DNA of 47,491 nucleotides, taken from assembly GCF_902141845.1 (NCBI RefSeq), contig NZ_CABFPH010000040.1, positions 1-47,491 of the forward strand. The letters run 5' to 3'. The position numbers and the translations under genes are program-made. The notes under the pieces were generated by a model. The model saw only the letters and a program-made list of their open reading frames with translations. It did no database searches and was not told the origin of the DNA. Positions 8,362 to 17,447 of this stretch are shown here, piece by piece. The stretch's first letter is position 1, and every line of letters starts with the position of its first letter. Origin of the DNA: Methylobacterium symbioticum. GTDB lineage: Bacteria; Pseudomonadota; Alphaproteobacteria; Rhizobiales; Beijerinckiaceae.

Positions 8362-9537
8362 TCACCGCAGGAGCCCGCGCGTCGCGCGGTCGATCCCGTC
8401 GAGCGTCAGCGGATACATGCGGTCGCCGAGGATTTTCCGCATCATCCCGATCGACTGCGTGTAGGGCCAATGCGCCTCGGCCACCGGGTTGAGCCAGGCG
8501 GCCTTGGGGAAATGGTCGAGCAGGCGCTGCATCCAGGCCGCGCCCGGCTCCTCGTTCCAGTGCTCCACGGAGCCGCCCGCCATGGCGATCTCATAGGGGC
8601 TCATCGCGGCGTCGCCCACGAAGACGAGGCGGTAATCCGAGCCGTAGGTGCGGATCACGTCGAGGAGCGGCGTCCGCGCGTCGTGGCGGCGGGCATTCTC
8701 GGTCCAGACCGCCTCGTAGGGGCAGTTGTGGAAGTAGTAGTGCGCGAGGTGCTTGAATTCCGAGCGCGCTGCCGAGAACAGGGTCTCGGCGAGTTCCACG
8801 TGCCAGTCCATCGAGCCGCCGACATCGAGGAAGAGCAGCACCTTCACCGCGTTGTGCCGCTCCGGCCGCATCCGCACGTCGAGGTAGCCGGCCTTGGCGG
8901 TGGAGCGGATGGTGCCGTCGAGGTCGAGCTCCTCCGCCGCGCCGGTGCGGGCGAAGCGGCGCAGGCGCCGCAGCGCCACGCGGATGGTGCGGGCGCCGAG
9001 TTCCACCGTGTCGTCGAGATCGCGGAATTCGCGCCTGTCCCAGACCTTCACGGCGCGGAAGTTGCGGTTCCCATCCTGTCCGATGCGGATGCCTTCCGGA
9101 TTGTAGCCGTAGGCGCCGAACGGCGAGGTGCCCCCGGTTCCGATCCATTTCGAGCCGCCCTGGTGACGCCCCTTCTGCTCGGCGAGCCGCTGCTTCAGGG
9201 TCTCGAACAGCTTGTCCCAGCCGAGCGCCTGGATCTCGGCCTTCTCCGCCTCGGTGAGGTGCTTCTCGACGAGCTTGCGCAGCCATTCCTCCGGGATCGC
9301 CGCCGGCGCGACCGCCTCGCCCATGCTCTCCAGGCCCTTGAAGACCGTGCCGAAGACCCGGTCGAATCGGTCGAGATGGCTCTCGTCCTTCACGAGCGCG
9401 GTGCGTGCCAGGAAGTAGAACTCCTCGACGCGCTTCTCCGCGAGGTCGCGCTCAAGGGCGTCGAGCAGGACGAGGTACTCGCGCAGGGAGACGGGCACCT
9501 TGGCGTCGCGGAGCGCGGTGAAGAAGTGCAGCAGCAT
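8362..9537 (-). CDS. CoxE-like VWA-domain protein
   Basis: 391 residues, the length usual for COG3552/CoxE-type proteins. The N-terminal half has the conserved start (LLHFFTALRDAKVPVSLREYL) and a basic middle with the KWIGTGGTSPFG segment. The C-terminal VWA domain has the MIDAS motif DVGGS at 238-242 and the family-typical HNCPYE stretch. These proteins act with MoxR-type AAA ATPases in maturing or remodelling metalloenzymes and complexes. The ATPase partner candidate lies 5 kb away at 14616, on the other strand, rather than adjacent as is common. The gene is convergent with the ferredoxin gene, with only 31 bp between the stops. Confidence 0.88.
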   Translation of the reverse strand: MLLHFFTALRDAKVPVSLREYLVLLDALERDLAEKRVEEFYFLARTALVKDESHLDRFDRVFGTVFKGLESMGEAVAPAAIPEEWLRKLVEKHLTEAEKAEIQALGWDKLFETLKQRLAEQKGRHQGGSKWIGTGGTSPFGAYGYNPEGIRIGQDGNRNFRAVKVWDRREFRDLDDTVELGARTIRVALRRLRRFARTGAAEELDLDGTIRSTAKAGYLDVRMRPERHNAVKVLLFLDVGGSMDWHVELAETLFSAARSEFKHLAHYYFHNCPYEAVWTENARRHDARTPLLDVIRTYGSDYRLVFVGDAAMSPYEIAMAGGSVEHWNEEPGAAWMQRLLDHFPKAAWLNPVAEAHWPYTQSIGMMRKILGDRMYPLTLDGIDRATRGLLR

Positions 9538-9771
9538 GGCGGGATAACGCGCAGTCGGAGGCGCCGGGTCAAGCGTGCGGCCGAGTCGCCCGGCGCGCGC
9601 CCTGAGTCGATCCGGGTTCAGGAATCCTGTGCATGACTCCCGAAGTCTGTTGATAGACTCGCGATTCCGACGATTTCAGTCACGAAACCTGGCCGGTGCG
9701 GCGCACAATCCTGCGGCATCGAGTCGTGGCGGCGCGTTCGAGTCGAAGCTGAGCCGCACGGGAGGTCTGCG

Positions 9772-10179
9772 ATGGCGGTTGTCCTCCGCAGCATGCGCGA
9801 TTTCAAGCGGTTTCTCGAGAAACCGGGCGCGACGATTCAGATCGTGCGCAACACCTTCGTCGAGCGGCAGCCTGCCGGGACGATCGAGGCCTACAGGGCC
9901 AAGGGCCTGTTCGCGCCGCGGCATGTCCAGGCCGTGACGCGCAAGGCGGCGATCTTCGCGATCGCCGGCCATCCCGGCACGGTCTGGCTGTACTGGGACA
10001 AGGGCGCCCGCGGCTGGAAGTTCCACGAGGACACGGTGACGGTGCCCCTCGTCACCGGGCTCGGCCCCCCGGACGAGATCACCTACCGCTGCAGTCTCGC
10101 CGGAGAGGAGCCGCGGCCGAGGGCCAAGCCGGTGCGGACGGCGATCCGCACCGACCTGTTCGACGCGCTGCCGGCCTGA
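9772..10179 (+). CDS. hypothetical protein, 135 aa
   Basis: I do not recognise a family. The start at 9772 has a good SD (gggagg, about 7 bp upstream). The protein is basic and soluble-looking, with no signal peptide or membrane segment. The central part (about residues 45-100) has alternating hydrophobic residues and aromatic Trp/Tyr (VWLYWDKGARGWKFHED), which suggests a small beta-rich fold. The C-terminal 25 residues are Pro/Arg/Thr-rich and probably flexible. It is convergent with the antiporter gene, 4 bp between stops. Codon use matches its neighbours. Confidence 0.7.
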   Translation: MAVVLRSMRDFKRFLEKPGATIQIVRNTFVERQPAGTIEAYRAKGLFAPRHVQAVTRKAAIFAIAGHPGTVWLYWDKGARGWKFHEDTVTVPLVTGLGPPDEITYRCSLAGEEPRPRAKPVRTAIRTDLFDALPA

Positions 10180-10183
10180 CCGG

Positions 10184-12031
10184 TCAGGCCCGACGGCCGA
10201 CCGAGGCCGGTTCCTCCTTCGCAGCGCCCGCCTCGCGCGGCGCCTCCGCCTGCTTGCCGACCGTGCGGCGGGCGCGGAAGACCGGGCGCGTGTCCGTCTC
10301 CTTGCGCTTCAGCATGGCCCGGTACTCGTCCCGCCGCTCGTGGATCGAGGCGATGACGAGGCCCATGGGCACGCCGACATCGACGAGCACCGCCTCCGAG
10401 AGCTGCAGCGAGGCCTCGATCGTCTCCGGCACCGCATCGTCCACGCCCATGTCATAGAGGGCAGTGGCGTGGCGCGCGTCGCGGGCGCGGGCCACGATCG
10501 TGAGGTCCGGCCGCTCCGCGCGGGCGGCGGCCACCGCCGCCTCGACGGCGTGCGGGTTGTCGAGGGTGACGACGAGGGCGCGGGCCGAGGCGATGTCGCA
10601 GCGGCGCAGCAGCTCGACGCTGCCGGAATCGCCGAAATAGACCGGATTTCCGAGGCGGCGCTGCTCGGCCACCCGCCCCGCATCCGAGTCGAGGGCGATG
10701 TAGGGGATCTTGTGGCGGGTGAGCATCTCGCCGACCTGCCGCCCGACGCGGCCGTAGCCGGCGATGATGACGCGGTTCTGCTGCTTGTCCGGCGGCGGCT
10801 CGGCCCGCACCCGCGCGTGCTGCTGGCCGGCGCTGCGCCGGCCGACGAGGCGGGCGAGGGCGGCGAGCCCGGGGATCAGGATCATCGTGACGGTGGTGAC
10901 GATGAGAGCGGCGCCACCCACCTCCTCGGGCACGAGGCCCGAGGCGAGGGCGCTCCCGATCAGCACGAAGGCGAACTCGCCGCCGGGACCGAGCAGAAGC
11001 GCGGCCTCGGCAGCCACCGGCCGCGGGATCTTCAGGACGGGCGCGGCCATCATCACCACCACGGCCTTGATCGCGATGAGCGCGAGCGACAGGCCGAGGA
11101 TGGCGCCCGGCGCGGCGAGAAGCTGCGCCGGATCGAGATTCATGCCGACCGAGACGAAGAACACGCCGAGCAGGAGGCCCTTGAACGGGTCGATGGTCGC
11201 CTCGATCGCGCGGCGGTACTCGGTCTCGGCGAGGAGGAGGCCGGCGACGAAGGCGCCGAGCGTCATCGAGAGCCCGCTCGCGGCCGCGGTCAGGGCGGTG
11301 GCCACGATCACGAGCAGGCAGGCCGCCATGAACAGCTCGGTGGACTTCGTCCGCGCCACGAGGTGGAAGAGCGGGCGGAGCGCGAGGCGGCCGGCCACCA
11401 CGATGAGCACGAGGGCGATGGCGGCCTGGGCCAGCGCCAAGGCCAGCGCCGTGCCCATATCCGCCCCGTCCGAGCGGCCGAGCACCGCGATGGCGAACAG
11501 GACGGGCGCCACCGCGAGGTCCTGGAACAGCAGGACCGCGAAGCTCGCCCGGCCCGATGGCGCGTTCAGCCGCCTCTGCTCTGCCAGCACCGGCAGAACC
11601 ACCGCGGTCGAGGACAGGGCCAGCGCGATCCCGACGATCGCCGCGCCCGCCAGCGGCACCTTGAGGCCGAACAGGATCGCCCCGATCACCAGGGCCGAGC
11701 ACAGGACCTGGATCGAGCCGAGGCCGAAGACGAGGCGGCGCAAGGTCCGCAGGCGCTCCCAGGACAGCTCCACGCCGATCATGAACATCAGGAAGATCAC
11801 GCCGAACTCGGCGAGATGCGCGATCTCGGTCCGATTGCCGATCGTGAACAGCGAGACCCAGCGGTGATCGTCGGCGAACCGGCCGAGGCCGAACGGCCCG
11901 AGCAGCGCCCCGGCGCCGATGAAGCCCAGGACCGGGCTGATCCGCAGGCGGTGGAACAGCGGCACCACGATCCCCGCGGTCATGAGGAACAGGATCGCTT
12001 CCTTGTAGGAGCCGGCGTGGACCTCGGGCAT
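10184..12031 (-). CDS. KefB/KefC-type monovalent cation:proton antiporter (CPA2) with RCK/TrkA-N domain
   Basis: 615 residues from the ATG at 12031, which has GAGGTGA upstream. A longer in-frame reading up to 12328 adds 99 Pro/Arg-rich residues with no homology character, so I reject it. Residues about 10-395 are a 12-13 helix CPA2 exchanger. Residues from 419 form a TrkA-N nucleotide-binding fold starting with VIIAGYGRVGRQVG, and the C-terminus is a basic tail ending in an Ala/Glu-rich stretch. KefB/C proteins extrude K+ in exchange for H+ under electrophile stress and sit in the inner membrane. No ancillary KefF/G gene is adjacent. K+ specificity is inferred from family; Na+/H+ exchange is possible. 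Confidence 0.87.
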   Translation of the reverse strand: MPEVHAGSYKEAILFLMTAGIVVPLFHRLRISPVLGFIGAGALLGPFGLGRFADDHRWVSLFTIGNRTEIAHLAEFGVIFLMFMIGVELSWERLRTLRRLVFGLGSIQVLCSALVIGAILFGLKVPLAGAAIVGIALALSSTAVVLPVLAEQRRLNAPSGRASFAVLLFQDLAVAPVLFAIAVLGRSDGADMGTALALALAQAAIALVLIVVAGRLALRPLFHLVARTKSTELFMAACLLVIVATALTAAASGLSMTLGAFVAGLLLAETEYRRAIEATIDPFKGLLLGVFFVSVGMNLDPAQLLAAPGAILGLSLALIAIKAVVVMMAAPVLKIPRPVAAEAALLLGPGGEFAFVLIGSALASGLVPEEVGGAALIVTTVTMILIPGLAALARLVGRRSAGQQHARVRAEPPPDKQQNRVIIAGYGRVGRQVGEMLTRHKIPYIALDSDAGRVAEQRRLGNPVYFGDSGSVELLRRCDIASARALVVTLDNPHAVEAAVAAARAERPDLTIVARARDARHATALYDMGVDDAVPETIEASLQLSEAVLVDVGVPMGLVIASIHERRDEYRAMLKRKETDTRPVFRARRTVGKQAEAPREAGAAKEEPASVGRRA

Positions 12032-12339
12032 GTCGGTCGGGTTCACCTCGCGCTGGAGCGCTCCCCGCCGAACCGGGTGCCGTCCCGGCAAGGGAGCGCG
12101 AGAGACCGATGATGTGGAGCCGGGCGGCCTGCCTGCGGCCGGGCGCCTCCGCGGGCGATCATGGGTCCTGCGGGGAGGGCCGGCAATCGGAATCCCGCGT
12201 GACCCCGCGTCCTCAGGCCATTTCACGGCGCGCCGGTCGAGGCAACCGGCGGTGAGGCATTTGTGCCACCCGGCCCGGGATCTCGGGGATTGCGCGGCCG
12301 CGGCGTAAATTCGGCACAATGCGCGCATATCGGAGAAGT

Positions 12340-12354
12340 TTAACGCAGGGTTAA
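12340..12354 (+). promoter_or_regulatory. CtrA-like box TTAA-N7-TTAA
   Basis: TTAACGCAGGGTTAA matches the full alphaproteobacterial CtrA consensus (TTAA, seven bases, TTAA). It lies 34 bp upstream of the ATG at 12388, in the 356-bp gap between the antiporter and the membrane operon. This suggests cell-cycle control of that operon; binding is not shown. Confidence 0.5.
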
Positions 12355-12387
12355 GCTTGCCCAGCCGTACGCGTCCGAGAGAGCCCT

Positions 12388-13590
12388 ATGCCGAAAGCCC
12401 CTCCGAGCCGGGAGGTCCAGCGCGAGCGCCGCGCCTGGGCGCTCGAGTCCCAACGGTGGACCCACGAGCGGCACGTCGAGAAGGGCTACCGGATCAAGTG
12501 GGGCTATGTCGCGATCGCCTATCTCGTCGAGTTCATGGTGATCGGCGCCTCGCTCTGGGGCGCGTGGCTGTTCGCGGGCGTCTACAGCGACGGTGACAAC
12601 CACGCCTTCTACTTCATGCTGCTTGCCCCGCTGGTCTACGCTGCCGTGGAGCTGTGCCGCGTGCCGCTCGGCATCCTGGCGCGGACCCAGCGCTCCTACT
12701 TCGTGCGGTGCCTGGCGGTCCTCGGCATCCTGTTCGCGGCCGGCGTCACCACGAAGTCGGTCTCGCAGCTCGGCGAGATGATGTTCCATCCCCGCCTGAT
12801 GGAGGCCGCGCGCACCAAGACGGCGCTCAAGGACGCGCAGGCCGACCGCGCCAGCATCGACACCCGCATCGCGGCGGCCGATGCCCGGGTGCAGCAATAC
12901 ACGACGGAACTGGAGCAGATCGAGAAGCGCGCCGCCGAGAATTCCGCCCAGCTCGCGGGCCTGCCGGCCCAGCGCTGCGAGAAGGTGTTCGGCACCAACA
13001 GCCGGGGCGTGCGCTACCAGAACCTGAAATGCGTGACCGACCCGCGCACGCAGACGCTCTCCGCCAGCGTCGCCAAGGCCGGGGCCGACCGCACGGCCCT
13101 GACCAAGGACCTGGAGGAGGCGCGGAAAGCCCGCGCCGCCCTCGACCGCGGCCAGGCCGACCGGCGCGTCGCCGATGCCGAGCAGGCCTATCGCAACGCG
13201 GTCAACCGCTCGCAACTCCACTCCTTCACGGCCATGGTCTACGGCGTCGATCCGATCGACGTGACCGACGCCCAGGTCCATGCCTTCCTGCGCATCTTCG
13301 TGTTCGTGCCCGCGCTCTGCGCCGCCTTCGCCTCGACCATCCTGGCACTCTGCGCCGTCTCGGTGCGCAAGACCTTCATGGACGAGGACGACCTCGGCGC
13401 CACGATCGACCCGGCCGCCACGCCCTACCTGATCGACCAGCTCACCGAGGGCCTGCGCCAGGAACTGGGTCTGAACCGGCCCGGAGCTCCCCGTGAGGCC
13501 GCCTCCTCGGGCGCCGTCATTCCCCTCGACCGGCGTCCGCCCGCTGCGGCGCAGGCGCCCGTCAATGCCAGCGCCGGAGCCGGTGCATGA
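12388..13590 (+). CDS. multi-pass membrane protein with central coiled-coil loop, unknown function
   Basis: 400 residues. Hydrophobic segments lie near 40-63, 72-93, 105-125 and 305-328. Between the third and fourth is a long charged helical region (about 135-290) rich in Ala, Arg, Glu and Gln that looks like a coiled coil and contains a Cys pair (in QRCEKVF and NLKCVTD). The C-terminus from 365 is Pro/Ala-rich and flexible. I do not recognise a family. It overlaps the next gene by 4 bp (ATGA at 13587), so the two are translationally coupled and probably form a complex. The CtrA-like box at 12340 lies just upstream. Confidence 0.8.
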   Translation: MPKAPPSREVQRERRAWALESQRWTHERHVEKGYRIKWGYVAIAYLVEFMVIGASLWGAWLFAGVYSDGDNHAFYFMLLAPLVYAAVELCRVPLGILARTQRSYFVRCLAVLGILFAAGVTTKSVSQLGEMMFHPRLMEAARTKTALKDAQADRASIDTRIAAADARVQQYTTELEQIEKRAAENSAQLAGLPAQRCEKVFGTNSRGVRYQNLKCVTDPRTQTLSASVAKAGADRTALTKDLEEARKARAALDRGQADRRVADAEQAYRNAVNRSQLHSFTAMVYGVDPIDVTDAQVHAFLRIFVFVPALCAAFASTILALCAVSVRKTFMDEDDLGATIDPAATPYLIDQLTEGLRQELGLNRPGAPREAASSGAVIPLDRRPPAAAQAPVNASAGAGA

Positions 13591-14219
13591 CCATCCACAC
13601 GCCGGGTATCCCTGAGAACGTCGTGCTCGCCCAGAGCGTCAACGGCCGGCTGCGGGCCGATGCGAGCCTGATCGCCGCGCGCGCCTTCCTGATGCGCGCT
13701 GCGGGCGCCGGCCTGTTCGCGGCCCTGCTCGGCGCCGGCATCGGCGCGGCGGCCTTCGGCTGGGCCTATCTCAACCAGTACGAGACGGCCGCCGAGCGCA
13801 TCGCCCAGGCGATGCAGAGCGCGCTCTCCGAGGTGACGCTGAAGACCAAGGGCGAGGTGACGCTGACCGACAACGTGCTGCGCCTCGACCAGCCGGCCGC
13901 GCCGGCCAAGCCCGACTTCGCCTCCGTGGTGGCGAGCCAGAAGGACGACGGCAACGCGGCGGTGCGGACCACCTTCACCGTGTTCAAATCGGTGCCCCAT
14001 CTCGACGGCAACATCGTCACCGGCTGGCAGTTCAAGGGTGACGAGAAGCAGCCCGAATCCCAGTACTGCTACTTCTCGCATCCGCAGAAATTCGGCAGCG
14101 ACGTGCTGACCCAGGTGAACATCGCCATCAACGGCCAGGTGGCGCCCCAGACGAACTCGGAGCTCGACCTCAAGCGCCTGTCCAAGAGCTGCATCTGGTT
14201 CGATCCCAAGAAGGTCTGA
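13587..14219 (+). CDS. single-pass membrane protein coupled to the upstream gene, unknown function
   Basis: 210 residues. One hydrophobic segment at about 35-57 follows a short cytoplasmic N-terminus; the remainder (about 60-210) would be periplasmic. That domain carries two late Cys residues (in QYCYFSHP and KSCIWFDP), which could form a disulfide. I do not recognise a family. The ATG overlaps the preceding stop codon, so expression is coupled to the four-pass protein upstream. Confidence 0.8.
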   Translation: MTIHTPGIPENVVLAQSVNGRLRADASLIAARAFLMRAAGAGLFAALLGAGIGAAAFGWAYLNQYETAAERIAQAMQSALSEVTLKTKGEVTLTDNVLRLDQPAAPAKPDFASVVASQKDDGNAAVRTTFTVFKSVPHLDGNIVTGWQFKGDEKQPESQYCYFSHPQKFGSDVLTQVNIAINGQVAPQTNSELDLKRLSKSCIWFDPKKV

Positions 14220-14276
14220 ATCGGACCAGACACGAATATAAAACTTTCGGTTGTATCTGGGTCGAATATTCGCTTT

Positions 14277-14293
14277 CCGAGGCGGAGCCTCGG
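14277..14293 (+). terminator. hairpin after the membrane-protein operon
   Basis: CCGAGGC-GGA-GCCTCGG is a perfect 7-bp stem with a 3-base loop, 58 bp after the stop at 14219. No T-run follows, so it may be a weak or factor-dependent terminator. Confidence 0.35.
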
Positions 14294-14377
14294 CCGTCAA
14301 TTCAGAATTAACACCTTGTTCACCGTCATCGTGTCGGTGTAACCTGCTGCACGGTCGATAGGACCGGCAGGGGCGGG

Positions 14378-14530
14378 GTGGTCGTGATCGCAGCAATCAT
14401 CGGCATGCCGATCGTTCTGATGGCCGTGACGCTGGCCGTGGACGGCGTGCTGAAGCGCCACCCGCGCAAGGACGACGTCTGGCAGCTCCCGAAGACCTCC
14501 TCGATCAGCTACGCCGGTGAGCGCTCCTGA
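14378..14530 (+). CDS. small single-pass membrane protein, 50 aa
   Basis: An in-frame GTG at 14378 (or 14384) opens a 50-residue reading frame ending at TGA 14530. Residues 1-24 are strongly hydrophobic (VVVIAAIIGMPIVLMAVTLA), then a basic and polar tail KRHPRKDDVWQLPK. A purine-rich aggggcggg stretch precedes the start. The hydrophobic-then-basic arrangement resembles genuine short membrane proteins. It follows the two membrane-protein genes on the same strand. The family is unknown, and conservation would be needed to prove it. Confidence 0.45.
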   Translation: MVVIAAIIGMPIVLMAVTLAVDGVLKRHPRKDDVWQLPKTSSISYAGERS

Positions 14531-14615
14531 GCGCATCCCGGCGTCGAACCGGCTTCCCCTCCGGCGGCGCGCACTCTAACTCGGTCGCAATCGACGGGAT
14601 GAGAAGGGGCGGCGC

Positions 14616-15473
<858 letters not shown>

Positions 15474-15638
15474 CGGTCCCGCCCCGCAGGCACCCCCGGC
15501 AGATACGGACTTTACTCCTGCGCATCGATGGTCGAGGACTGCCGGCGGAGGTCTCGGGCTCTCGCCCGGGCCGCAATTCCGGAACGAGCGGCGCCCGATG
15601 GCGCCGCACCGACCCTGACCCGGTCACAGGAACCATCG

Positions 15639-16166
15639 ATGCGCCGCCTGCTTCTTCTCCGCCACGCCAAGTCCGAGCATCCGGCCGGCACGGCCGATCA
15701 CGACCGTCCCCTGAACCCGCGCGGGCAGGAGGCCGCGCCGCGGATGGGCGCCTATCTCGCGGAAGCCGGCCTGCGGCCCGATTACGTGCTGGTCTCCTCC
15801 GCCCGGCGCACCCTGGAGACCTGGGAGGGCGCGCGCGGGCCGCTCGGCGGCAATCCGGGTGAGACCGCCCATGCCCTCTACGAGGCGATGGCGCCGCAGA
15901 TCCTCGATGTGATCCAGGGCGCGCCCGACAATGCCGGCACGCTCCTCGTCGTCGGCCACAATCCGGGGCTGCAGGATTTCGCCGTGGAGATTGTCGGCCA
16001 CGGCAAGAAGGCCGACCGCAAGCGTCTCGCCACGCAGTTCCCCACCGCCGCCCTGGCCGTGATCGATTTCGAGGCCGAGTCCTGGTCCGGGATCGCCTGG
16101 GGCACCGGGACCCTGGAGCGCTTCGTCAAGCCGAAGGATCTCGATCCCGACGCCGATTTGGACTGA
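15639..16166 (+). CDS. SixA-like phosphohistidine phosphatase (histidine phosphatase family)
   Basis: 175 residues from the ATG at 15639, which has an agg-aacc SD region. An upstream in-frame ATG at 15528 would add 37 Arg/Ala-rich residues and is not used here. The catalytic motif RHAKS at 8-12 and the second histidine in VVGHNPG are the signature of SixA, which removes phosphate from Hpt histidines. Whether it acts on the Hpt protein at 7540 is speculation. It is convergent with the hydrolase at 16177, 10 bp between stops. Confidence 0.88.
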   Translation: MRRLLLLRHAKSEHPAGTADHDRPLNPRGQEAAPRMGAYLAEAGLRPDYVLVSSARRTLETWEGARGPLGGNPGETAHALYEAMAPQILDVIQGAPDNAGTLLVVGHNPGLQDFAVEIVGHGKKADRKRLATQFPTAALAVIDFEAESWSGIAWGTGTLERFVKPKDLDPDADLD

Positions 16167-16176
16167 TCCGCGGCGC

Positions 16177-17250
16177 TCAGCCCACCGCTTCGCGCAGGCG
16201 GGGCTCCGCCTCGGCCTGCGCCGCCTTCGGGACGGGGCTGCCCGGCACGAAGGCGTCGAAGGCCGCCCAGAAATCCTGCCGGATCGCGTCGCGCTCGCTC
16301 AGGATCTCGTGCCGGGCATCCGGCAGGACCAAAATGTCGCCCGCCTTCATCCGCGCGCCGAAGCGCTCGGCGGCGGGCGTGCCGCAGACCGGGTCGGCGC
16401 CGGCCCCGATGATCAGGGTCGGGATCGGGATGCGGGCCGGCACGCGCGGGTCGCGCAGGCGTGCCATCGCCCGGAAGGCGGCGGCGAGCCAGCCGACCGT
16501 CGGGTCGCCGACCGCGCTCGCCCCGACCGCCCGTGCCGCGTCGGCGTTGCGGGCGTAGCGCTTCGGATCGCGCGACAGCCGATTGCCCGGATAGGGCATG
16601 GTGGCGATCGAGGCGCCGGGATCGTGCGGGATGTAGTGGCGCCCGGTGACCCGGCCGACCAGCCCGAGCAGCAGGGGGAAGGGCATCACCCGGGACAGGC
16701 GCGGCACGAAGCAGCGGCCGAGCCCGAGCGCCTTCAGCGTGCGCGCGAGGCCCGAGGCGCCGGCTGGCCATGTCACCATGCGGATCGACAGCATCGGTGC
16801 CACGGTGACGATCCGCGCGAAGGGCAGCCAGCCGTCATGGGCGCCGGTGAGCGCCACGCAGCCGCCCATGGAATGGGCGAGGCAGGCATGGGGCTCGGGC
16901 AGCAGGGGCACCAGCACCGTCTCGGCCACCGCCTTCAGGTCCAGGCGGTACTCGTCGAAATGGCCGACATGGCCCTTGCGCGGATCCTTCACCCGCCGGC
17001 CCGACTCGCCCTGGCCGCGCCAGTCGAAGGCGACCACGCAGAATCCCCGCCCCAGAAGCTCGCGGATCGTCTCGTAGTACTTCTCGATGAACTCTGCCCG
17101 GCCCTGGAGCAGGCAGACCGTGCCCTTCGTCGTCCGGCCGGCGGGACGCCAGTAGGCGGCGCGCAGGTCGCAGCCGTCGGCGGTGCGCACGGGGACGAGG
17201 ATGCCGCCCGGCGGCACCGGGTTGTCGGGAGTGGAGCGCAGCGTCAGCAT
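16177..17250 (-). CDS. alpha/beta hydrolase, lysophospholipase/monoacylglycerol lipase-like
   Basis: 357 residues, longer than the usual 300-330 of the PldB (COG2267) group because of a variable cap. The nucleophile elbow AHSMGG has Ser127, and DWRGQGES around 76-83 is the family-typical block. A late Asp in the ADPVCG segment and a His in PDARHEI complete a plausible triad. No signal peptide is seen, so the enzyme is likely cytoplasmic or peripheral. Exact substrate cannot be named. Its start lies 71 bp from the divergent RpoH promoter region of hsp20. Confidence 0.85.
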   Translation of the reverse strand: MLTLRSTPDNPVPPGGILVPVRTADGCDLRAAYWRPAGRTTKGTVCLLQGRAEFIEKYYETIRELLGRGFCVVAFDWRGQGESGRRVKDPRKGHVGHFDEYRLDLKAVAETVLVPLLPEPHACLAHSMGGCVALTGAHDGWLPFARIVTVAPMLSIRMVTWPAGASGLARTLKALGLGRCFVPRLSRVMPFPLLLGLVGRVTGRHYIPHDPGASIATMPYPGNRLSRDPKRYARNADAARAVGASAVGDPTVGWLAAAFRAMARLRDPRVPARIPIPTLIIGAGADPVCGTPAAERFGARMKAGDILVLPDARHEILSERDAIRQDFWAAFDAFVPGSPVPKAAQAEAEPRLREAVG

Positions 17251-17320
17251 CCGGGGCTCGGGGGCACGAGGGATCGGCGAAAAAATTTACGGCACCAGCA
17301 TTGCGGAAGGCTTCACGGCT

Positions 17321-17349
17321 CTTGAACGGGGCCGGAGGCGCCCCGATAT
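17321..17349 (+). promoter_or_regulatory. RpoH (sigma-32)-type heat-shock promoter for hsp20
   Basis: CTTGAA at 17321-17326, a 14-base spacer, then CCCCGATAT at 17341-17349. This matches the RpoH consensus CTTGAA / CCCCATAT. The expected transcript start near 17355 gives a 5' leader of about 90 nt that holds the ROSE-like structure. Confidence 0.75.
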
Positions 17350-17353
17350 CGCT

Positions 17354-17447
17354 CTTGTGCCGGCCAGACGGCGGCACGACAAGGTCCGGCCCACGGGCGG
17401 ACCTGCGTGAATGCATCAGAAGCATGTTGCTCCACGGAGGATATGTT
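17354..17447 (+). promoter_or_regulatory. ROSE-like RNA thermometer in the hsp20 leader
   Basis: The leader can fold into successive hairpins: one closing gtgccg with cggcac (about 17356-17376), one closing ggtccg with cggacc (17384-17404), and a last one in which TTGCTCC (17427-17433) faces the SD CGGAGGAT (17435-17442). The last pairing has U-A, C-G and an internal G opposite G next to a U-U, the hallmark of ROSE thermometers that hide the SD at low temperature. Position directly before an hsp20 gene fits the known use. Confidence 0.7.

Noticed and set aside
10340..12112. 590-codon plus-strand frame
   Set aside because: Antisense to the KefB/C-type gene; His/Asp/Gly-rich low-complexity product.
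12032..12328. N-terminal 99-codon extension of the antiporter
   Set aside because: Pro/Arg-rich, no membrane or domain character, and a good SD precedes the internal ATG at 12031.
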